A stretch of DNA of 6,495 bases from positions 1 through 6,495 of the forward strand of contig JAEXFD010000018.1 in NCBI GenBank assembly GCA_023400405.1. The letters run 5' to 3'. The position numbers and the translations under genes are program-made. The notes beneath the pieces are model-generated. The model saw nothing but the letters and a program-made list of their open reading frames with translations. It was not told the DNA's origin and did no database searches. Source of the DNA: Pseudomonadota bacterium (lineage in GTDB: Bacteria > Pseudomonadota > Alphaproteobacteria > Sphingomonadales > Sphingomonadaceae). Below, in pieces: positions 1 to 4,133 of this stretch (its first letter is position 1; each line of letters begins with the position of its first letter).

Positions 1-51
1 CCCCCACCCGGCCACCCCAACGGCAGTATCTTATGGGTGGCCGGGTGGGGG
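1..51. repeat. Perfect 17-bp inverted repeat (hairpin) after the ftsEX operon
   Basis: Bases 1-17 and 35-51 are exact reverse complements (right arm GGGTGGCCGGGTGGGGG), separated by a 17-nt spacer. The right arm ends 23 bp past the stop codon of the acyltransferase gene, so on the minus strand it lies where an operon terminator would be. A T-tract for that strand would fall to the left of base 1 and cannot be seen. The arms may also extend past the window edge. It could be an intrinsic terminator, a bidirectional terminator shared with a convergent neighbour, or a copy of a dispersed GC-rich intergenic palindrome. The inverted repeat is certain; its function is inferred. Confidence 0.7.
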
Positions 52-74
52 AGCGGGCCGGTGCCGCACCTGTT

Positions 75-779
75 TCAACTTGTCTGAAGCAGGCTCCCAT
101 CGTTCAGCGCGTTGATCCCGGCATGGACGCGCGCCTCCGCCTCGGGGCGGGGAAGCCCCGGCGGAATTGGCTCGCCGAAGCGAAACACGATGGCTCCCGC
201 GCGCTTGGCGCCGTGCTTGGGCCAGACATGGCCGCTGCGCACCGCGATCGGCACCACCGGCAGGTTCAGCATTCGGTAGAGCCCGGCAAAGCCCGATCGC
301 AGCTTGGGCTGCTCGCCGGTCTTCACCCGGGTGCCTTCGGGGAAGATCAGCACGGACCGGCCCTGGGCGAGCGCGGCCTGGCTGTCCTTCATCATCGCGC
401 GCAGCGCCGCGGCATTGGCGGTGCGGTTGACCGCGATCACGCCGTAGCGCCGCGCCGCCCAGCCCCAGAGCGGGATGCGGGCGAGCTCCTGCTTCATCAC
501 CGTCGCCGGCGAACCGAGCAGGCGGCTGAGCTCCAGCGCTTCGAACAGCGATTCGTGCTTGGCGGCAAACAGGGCCGGACCCTGGGGGATCCTGCCCTCG
601 ATGCGCACCCGGATGCCGAGGAACCATCGCGCCGACCAGCGCATCAGCCCGACCCAGGCCATGGCATAGGTCCGCAGCGCTTCGCCGCCCAGCAGCGCGA
701 CGAGCGGCACCAGCAGCACCATCGGCACGGTCAGGCCGTAGAAGAACAGCGAAAAGGCCATCGTGCGGAGCCAGGCCAT
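75..779 (-). CDS. 1-acyl-sn-glycerol-3-phosphate acyltransferase family protein (PlsC/LPLAT)
   Basis: This 234-residue protein belongs to the PlsC-type lysophospholipid acyltransferase family, which moves an acyl chain to the sn-2 position of lysophosphatidic acid to make phosphatidic acid at the inner membrane. A hydrophobic N-terminal segment (about residues 8-31) should anchor it. The acyltransferase blocks are in order: KHESLFE with His75 (block I), GVIAVNR at 113-119 (block II), FPEGTR at 146-151 (block III) and PVVPIA at 174-179 (block IV). Block I reads HX4E (Glu80), not the textbook HX4D; as far as I recall this also occurs in the HdtS/NlaA-like branch. The ATG at 779 is chosen because it shares one base with the upstream stop (TGATG) and gives the usual family length. 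No Shine-Dalgarno is visible, which suggests translational coupling. It is the last gene of the ftsEX operon. The exact acyl acceptor cannot be told from sequence. Confidence 0.9.
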   Translation of the reverse strand: MAWLRTMAFSLFFYGLTVPMVLLVPLVALLGGEALRTYAMAWVGLMRWSARWFLGIRVRIEGRIPQGPALFAAKHESLFEALELSRLLGSPATVMKQELARIPLWGWAARRYGVIAVNRTANAAALRAMMKDSQAALAQGRSVLIFPEGTRVKTGEQPKLRSGFAGLYRMLNLPVVPIAVRSGHVWPKHGAKRAGAIVFRFGEPIPPGLPRPEAEARVHAGINALNDGSLLQTS

Positions 780-1309
780 CAGTTGCTGCCGACCAGCAGC
801 GCCAAGCGGCGCACCAGATATTTGTGATATTCGCGGACCAGCATCGCCATCCCCGGCTGACTCGGCACCGGATCGCCGAGCAGCTCCACATCGCCGAGCG
901 CGTGCGACAATTCGAGCCGGGCGCGCGGCATGTGCCAGTCCGACGTGACCAGCCGCACCGATCGATAGCCGTGCCGCTCGACCCATTGCGCCGTCTCCTC
1001 GGCGTTCGATCGGGTGTCCACCGCCTGCCATCCGAGATCGATGCAGCAGGCCATCAGCGTGCGGTCAATCTTGTATTCGGCGGCGAACTCGCCGGGGCGG
1101 ACGTCGGGATCGACGCCGCTCACCAGCAGCCGCTTGGCCTCGCCCGCGCGCAATGCCGCCAACCCACGGTCGATGCGGCCGGGCCCGCCGGTGAGCACGA
1201 CGATCGCATCGGTCTTGCGCCCCTCGAGCGGACGGCCGAGCGAGAGCATGAACAGCGCGAAGCCGATCGCCCAGAGCGTCACCATCAAGGCGAGCAGGCG
1301 CAGGATCAC
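779..1309 (-). CDS. YdcF family (DUF218) membrane-anchored protein
   Basis: This 176-residue protein has an N-terminal hydrophobic helix (about residues 3-24) followed by a DUF218/YdcF domain. Recognisable segments are DAIVVLTGG (34-42), LLVSGV (61-66), the TRSNAEET stretch (99-106), LVTSDWHMPRA (120-130) and a C-terminal EYHKY (160-164). DUF218 members include the E. coli proteins ElyC (YcbC) and SanA, linked to envelope integrity and lipid-carrier or peptidoglycan metabolism; the reaction is not defined for most members. The GTG at 1309 overlaps the ftsX stop by four bases (GTGA) and starts the protein just before its membrane helix. An upstream in-frame ATG at 1732 would read far into ftsX in another frame and is implausible. 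An internal ATG at 1282 would cut into the helix. Its place between ftsX and the acyltransferase fits an envelope role, but the precise function is unknown. Confidence 0.88.
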   Translation of the reverse strand: MILRLLALMVTLWAIGFALFMLSLGRPLEGRKTDAIVVLTGGPGRIDRGLAALRAGEAKRLLVSGVDPDVRPGEFAAEYKIDRTLMACCIDLGWQAVDTRSNAEETAQWVERHGYRSVRLVTSDWHMPRARLELSHALGDVELLGDPVPSQPGMAMLVREYHKYLVRRLALLVGSN

Positions 1310-2190
1310 AGCCGGCGACCCAGCGCGCGCAGGACCGAAACCCGCGCCGCGACGGTGGCGAGCAGGGCAAAGCTGAGCGGGAGGAGCAGCAGCAGGAACC
1401 AGTCGCGCTCGGCGAGGGCGGCGCCGCTCAACATCTCCGATCCGACACGATCCATCCGCGTCTGGAGAAACCAGACCAGTGCCATCGCCGCGCCGGCGCC
1501 GATCAGCCCGCCCATCAGCGTGTCGAAGGCGATTCGGCGCTGGAACAGCCGGGCGATCTGGATGTCGGTGGAGCCGAGCATGTGGAGCACATCGATCGTG
1601 TCGCGATGCGTGTCCAGCCCTGCGCGCGCGGCGAGCAGCACCACGGCGGCGGTTGCGGAGGCGATCAGCAGCACCAGGCCGAGCGCGAGCCAGCTCATCG
1701 TCCGCATGAAGCCGCGCACCGGGGAAAGCCATTGGGCATGGCGATCGACGCGGACGCCGGGGGCAATCGCCCGCGCGGCGCGCTCGACGGCATCGACATT
1801 CTTGCCCTGCATCTCGACGTCGATCATCACCGGCATCGGCAGCTCGGGATCGAGGCCGGCATCGCCGAGCCAGGGCCTGAGCAGTTCGGCAAGATGGGCG
1901 CGATCGGCTTCCTTCGCGCGGGTGACTCCCGGAAGCGCCGAAACGGCGCGGACGATCGCGGCGGCCTGCGCGTCGCGCTGCGCCGGATTGGGCTCGACGA
2001 GCTGCAGCGTCAGCCGGCCGGCAAGCGCACGGTCGAGCTGCGCCGTGGCGGCGAACATGCCCAGGCCGAGGGCACCGGCGAGCACGGTCAGGAACAGCAT
2101 GATCGCCATGATCCAGGTCATCGCGCGGGTGCGGCGGCTCTCGTCGAGCAGCCGGCGATCGGCGGCGCCGGGAGCGAGCCGCAGCCTCAT
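1306..2190 (-). CDS. ftsX: Cell division protein FtsX (membrane subunit of the FtsEX complex)
   Basis: FtsX is the inner-membrane partner of the ATPase FtsE. Instead of transporting a substrate, the pair relays ATP-driven shape changes to periplasmic activators of peptidoglycan hydrolases at the septum. The 294-residue product has the family layout: a short basic cytoplasmic N-terminus, TM1 at about 24-50, a periplasmic domain at about 51-160, then TM2 (about 165-190), TM3 (about 222-244) and TM4 (about 263-283). The cytoplasmic segment after TM2, with VLHMLGSTDIQIARLF (201-216), matches the conserved coupling region that contacts FtsE. The start ATG at 2190 overlaps the ftsE stop (ATGA) and has no obvious Shine-Dalgarno, so translation is probably coupled to ftsE. 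The periplasmic domain looks to be of ordinary size. The periplasmic partner (EnvC-like or other) is not encoded next to it. Confidence 0.94.
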   Translation of the reverse strand: MRLRLAPGAADRRLLDESRRTRAMTWIMAIMLFLTVLAGALGLGMFAATAQLDRALAGRLTLQLVEPNPAQRDAQAAAIVRAVSALPGVTRAKEADRAHLAELLRPWLGDAGLDPELPMPVMIDVEMQGKNVDAVERAARAIAPGVRVDRHAQWLSPVRGFMRTMSWLALGLVLLIASATAAVVLLAARAGLDTHRDTIDVLHMLGSTDIQIARLFQRRIAFDTLMGGLIGAGAAMALVWFLQTRMDRVGSEMLSGAALAERDWFLLLLLPLSFALLATVAARVSVLRALGRRL

Positions 2191-2891
2191 GCGCCGCGTG
2201 CCGGCGGGTTGCGCAGGGCGCCGGTGGGATCGCTGAGCCGCCCCTTTTCGAGCCGCATCATATGCGCGTTGGGGATGCGGCTGAGCAGATGGAAGTCGTG
2301 CGTGGCGACGACCACGGTGGTGCCGAGCCGATTGAGGCTGTCGAACAGGTGCAGCAGCCGCTCGGCCATGTCCGGATCGACATTGCCCGTGGGCTCGTCG
2401 GCGACCAGCAGCTCGGGGCGCCCGATGACGGCACGGGCGATCGCGATGCGCTGCTGCTCGCCGCCGGAGAGCGTCGGCGGCTTGGCCTGCCCGCGATCGG
2501 CGAGCCCGACCCAGGCGAGCATCTCGCGCACCGGCGCCTCAATATCCTCCTCGGACACGCCGGCGACGCGCAGCGGCAGCGCGATATTGTCATGGGCGGA
2601 AAGGTGCTGGACGAGGCGGAAGTCCTGGAACACGACCCCGATCCGGCGGCGGAAGCCCGGGAGCCGAGTGCGCGGCAGGGCACCGGCATCCTCGCCGAAC
2701 AGCCGAACTACTCCGCGGCTGGGACGGCTGGCGAGATAGAGCAGCTTGAGCAGCGACGTCTTGCCGGCGCCCGAGGGCCCGGTCAGGAAATAAAAGGCGC
2801 CGGTGTCGAGCGAGAAGCTGATGTCCGAGAGCGTCTCCGGCCCCGAACCGTAGCGCAGCCCGACATTCTCGAATTGCACGATGCTGGCCAT
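2187..2891 (-). CDS. ftsE: Cell division ATP-binding protein FtsE
   Basis: FtsE is the cytoplasmic ATPase of the FtsEX division complex. All ABC motifs are present in the 234-residue product: Walker A GPSGAGKT (38-45), Q-loop Gln89 in VVFQDFRLVQH, signature LSGGEQQR (141-148), Walker B LLVADE with catalytic Glu166, and the H-loop His198 in ATHD. The VFQDFRL sequence, the length, and the overlap with ftsX separate it from generic LolD/MacB-type ATPases. The ATG at 2891 is preferred because GGGAG lies four bases upstream and the protein then begins MASIVQFENVGLRYG, as FtsE proteins usually do. A longer in-frame ATG at 2927 would add 12 basic residues not typical of the family. It is the first gene of the four-gene operon and is divergent from the zinc-ribbon gene. 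The operon promoter should lie between 2892 and 3065, but I could not place a convincing one. Confidence 0.96.
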   Translation of the reverse strand: MASIVQFENVGLRYGSGPETLSDISFSLDTGAFYFLTGPSGAGKTSLLKLLYLASRPSRGVVRLFGEDAGALPRTRLPGFRRRIGVVFQDFRLVQHLSAHDNIALPLRVAGVSEEDIEAPVREMLAWVGLADRGQAKPPTLSGGEQQRIAIARAVIGRPELLVADEPTGNVDPDMAERLLHLFDSLNRLGTTVVVATHDFHLLSRIPNAHMMRLEKGRLSDPTGALRNPPARGA

Positions 2892-2895
2892 CAGG

Positions 2896-2900
2896 CTCCC
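2896..2900 (-). promoter_or_regulatory. Shine-Dalgarno of ftsE (decides the start)
   Basis: On the minus strand GGGAG is followed by four bases and then the ATG at 2891. It supports that ATG over the in-frame ATG at 2927. It is the only clear ribosome-binding site found ahead of any of the four minus-strand genes. Confidence 0.65.
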
Positions 2901-2989
2901 GGACTTGCCCCTGACGCGCCATCGCACAGCCGGGTATCGCGCTCAAGCGCGCGCCGCGGATTCGTCCACGGGAGAAGCGGGCGCGACTC

Positions 2990-3018
2990 TTGCTGCTACG
3001 AATCGATGCGGCTAGAAT
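2990..3018 (+). promoter_or_regulatory. Sigma70-like promoter for the zinc-ribbon gene
   Basis: TTGCTG (2990-2995) and TAGAAT (3013-3018) are separated by exactly 17 bp. The -10 box matches the TATAAT consensus at 5 of 6 positions and the -35 box at 3 of 6, including the important TTG. Transcription would begin near 3025, leaving a leader of about 40 nt before the ATG at 3066. The surrounding DNA is very GC-rich, so an AT-rich box at this spacing stands out. The assignment rests on pattern matching only. Confidence 0.6.
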
Positions 3019-3065
3019 CATGACAATCGGGCGACAGGGCGCTCGGTGCCGGTGAGACGCGTACG

Positions 3066-3788
3066 ATGATCCTCGAATGCAGCCAGTGCCAAACCCGCTA
3101 CCTGGTGCCGGACAGTGCGATCGGCCCGGACGGGCGGACGGTCCGCTGCGCGAGCTGCAAGCACAGCTGGTTCCAGGCGCCGGCCGTGCTCGACCTCTCG
3201 ACGCGTGCCCCCGCGGCGGCGCCGCCGGTCGCGGCCGATCCCAAGCGCGACGCTGCGCCGCCGGCCCCGCCGCGCGTCTTCGAAGATCCCTTGGCGAGCG
3301 TCGCGGCCGGGCCCGACTATGATCCGTTCGCACCGCAGCCGCCGTTCAAGCCGCGCCGCAATCCCGCGCGGCGCTGGACCGCGGCAGCCGTGGTGGCCGG
3401 GCTCTCGATGCTGCTCGGCACCGGGGCGATCCTCTATTCGGGCGCGCCGGGGCTCGCCGCGCAGCTCGGCCTGGGCATCGGGCGCGAGATCGATACGCCG
3501 CTGCGCATTGCCGACAAGAATGTCGAGCTGCGCACGATGCCCAACGGGAGCGAGCTGTTCGTCGTCTCGGGCAAGGTCGTGAATCCGACGAGTGCCAAGC
3601 AGCATGTTCCGGACCTGCGAGTCGAATTGCTCGATCAGAACAACAAGCTGGTCTATTCCTGGCGCGTGACGCCGCAGACCCGCGAGCTTTCGCCGAAGCA
3701 GGCGGTCGAGTTCAATTCGGCCAATGTCGACGTGCCGCCCAATGCGCACGTCGTCCAGCTGAGCTTCGCCAGCGAGATCGGCGGCTGA
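3066..3788 (+). CDS. MJ0042-type zinc-ribbon single-pass membrane protein
   Basis: The 240-residue protein starts with an MJ0042-type zinc ribbon: Cys5-x2-Cys8 and Cys28-x2-Cys31, around the usual CxxCxTRYxVPDxAIGxxGRxVRCxxCxHxW pattern. An Ala/Pro-rich linker follows (about 37-100). A basic patch (KPRRNPARR, 95-103) precedes one transmembrane helix (about 104-125), so the ribbon should be cytoplasmic and the C-terminal 110 residues periplasmic. That end (about 145-237) has the beta-rich look of DUF3426/FxLYD-like domains, with FVVSGKVVNPTS and LDQNNKLVYSWRV. The start ATG has GGTGAG nine bases upstream and a good promoter. The gene is divergent from ftsE; I recall the same neighbourhood in other sphingomonads, so a link to FtsEX or the envelope is plausible but inferred. 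No specific function is known to me. All four cysteines are intact. Confidence 0.88.
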   Translation: MILECSQCQTRYLVPDSAIGPDGRTVRCASCKHSWFQAPAVLDLSTRAPAAAPPVAADPKRDAAPPAPPRVFEDPLASVAAGPDYDPFAPQPPFKPRRNPARRWTAAAVVAGLSMLLGTGAILYSGAPGLAAQLGLGIGREIDTPLRIADKNVELRTMPNGSELFVVSGKVVNPTSAKQHVPDLRVELLDQNNKLVYSWRVTPQTRELSPKQAVEFNSANVDVPPNAHVVQLSFASEIGG

Positions 3789-3829
3789 GCGCGGCCGCGA
3801 GCGCTCCCGAGAATCCCGGTCGCGACGGC

Positions 3830-3858
3830 TTGCAATGTCCGAAACGCATTGCTAGGGG
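3830..3858 (+). promoter_or_regulatory. Possible promoter of tRNA-Leu
   Basis: TTGCAA (3830-3835) is followed after 17 bp by TAGGGG (3853-3858), inside the string GCTAGGGGCCGC. The -35 box is reasonable and the spacing ideal. The -10 box keeps only the leading TA, but CTA followed by a GC-rich discriminator is a form I associate with stable-RNA promoters in alphaproteobacteria. Transcription would begin near 3865, about 40 nt before the mature tRNA. Confidence 0.4.
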
Positions 3859-3873
3859 CCGCTGCCTTACCAG

Positions 3874-3893
3874 CCGCCGGATTGAGCCGGCGG
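3874..3893 (+). other. GC-rich hairpin in the tRNA leader
   Basis: CCGCCGG (3874-3880) and CCGGCGG (3887-3893) form a perfect 7-bp stem with a 6-nt loop, followed by AGTTTCA. It lies between the zinc-ribbon stop and the tRNA. It could be a weak terminator for read-through from the upstream gene, with only three T residues downstream, or a structured 5' leader removed by RNase P. Neither role can be confirmed here. Confidence 0.35.
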
Positions 3894-3903
3894 AGTTTCA
3901 CGT

Positions 3904-3990
3904 GCGGTCGTGGCGGAACTGGTAGACGCGCAACGTTGAGGTCGTTGTGGCCGAAAGGCCGTGGAAGTTCGAGTCTTCTCGACCGCACCA
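3904..3990 (+). tRNA. tRNA-Leu(GAG), CCA encoded
   Basis: The 87-nt gene folds into a complete class II tRNA. The acceptor stem GCGGTCG (3904-3910) pairs fully with CGACCGC (3980-3986). The D-arm stem is GCG/CGC (3913-3915 with 3927-3929) around a GG-containing loop. The anticodon stem CAACG/CGTTG encloses loop TTGAGGT, giving anticodon GAG (3938-3940), which reads CUC and CUU leucine codons. A long variable arm, GGCC-GAAA-GGCC (3949-3960), is the class II mark. The T-arm GGAAG/CTTCT has loop TTCGAGT and one G-U pair. Discriminator A3987 is as expected for leucine and CCA (3988-3990) is genomically encoded. I see no integrase or duplicated 3' end nearby to suggest use as an attachment site. 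Confidence 0.97.
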
Positions 3991-4000
3991 TGAAACCAGG

Positions 4001-4036
4001 GGCACCCGGCCAGCGGCCGCGGTGCCTTAATTTTTT
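4001..4036 (+). terminator. Intrinsic terminator of tRNA-Leu
   Basis: GGCACC (4001-4006) pairs with GGTGCC (4021-4026). Inside it CGGCC (4007-4011) pairs with GGCCG (4015-4019) around an AGC loop, leaving C4020 bulged. This 11-bp GC-rich stem runs directly into TTAATTTTTT (4027-4036). It starts 10 bp after the tRNA CCA end. The structure is a textbook rho-independent terminator and separates tRNA transcription from the receptor gene. Confidence 0.93.
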
Positions 4037-4120
4037 CGGGCAACGGCACAATTTTGCGACAACTGGGGCCTAGCCAGCGCGCATTCAGGCGCCGGCGCCC
4101 AGCCGTGGCGCGGGATCTTC

Positions 4121-4126
4121 AGGAAG
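4121..4126 (+). promoter_or_regulatory. Shine-Dalgarno of the TonB-dependent receptor (supports a GTG start)
   Basis: AGGAAG (4121-4126) lies seven bases before the GTG at 4134. With the signal peptide that begins there, it fixes a non-ATG start. The first in-frame ATG, near residue 130, lies inside the plug and is far too late. Confidence 0.75.
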
Positions 4127-4133
4127 GGCCGAA

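Noticed and set aside
824..2236. A 470-codon open frame on the plus strand opposite the DUF218 and ftsX genes
   Set aside because: The translation is Ser/Arg/Ala-rich low-complexity sequence without motifs, and the opposite strand holds well-recognised genes.
1582..2739. A 385-codon plus-strand open frame opposite ftsX and ftsE
   Set aside because: It overlaps two certain genes and lacks domains. It is a by-product of high GC codon positions.
2892..3065. Minus-strand promoter for the ftsE operon (TTGTCA at 3026-3021, TTGAGC further downstream)
   Set aside because: Neither -35-like box has an acceptable -10 box at 16-18 bp. The operon promoter must be in or near this region but cannot be placed.
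2590..3333. Minus-strand open frame crossing the ftsE/zinc-ribbon intergenic region
   Set aside because: It is Arg/Pro/Ser-rich, runs into ftsE in the wrong frame, and is opposite the start of the zinc-ribbon gene, so it is not a credible gene.
3904..3990. tRNA-Leu as an integration site for a genomic island
   Set aside because: No integrase gene, no direct repeat of the tRNA 3' end, and an intact terminator follows directly. The flanking genes look chromosomal.
4037..4133. Promoter search upstream of the receptor (TTGCGA at 4054-4059, TAGCCA at 4071-4076)
   Set aside because: The two boxes are only 11 bp apart, and nothing like a -10 box lies 16-18 bp after TTGCGA. I do not call a promoter here.
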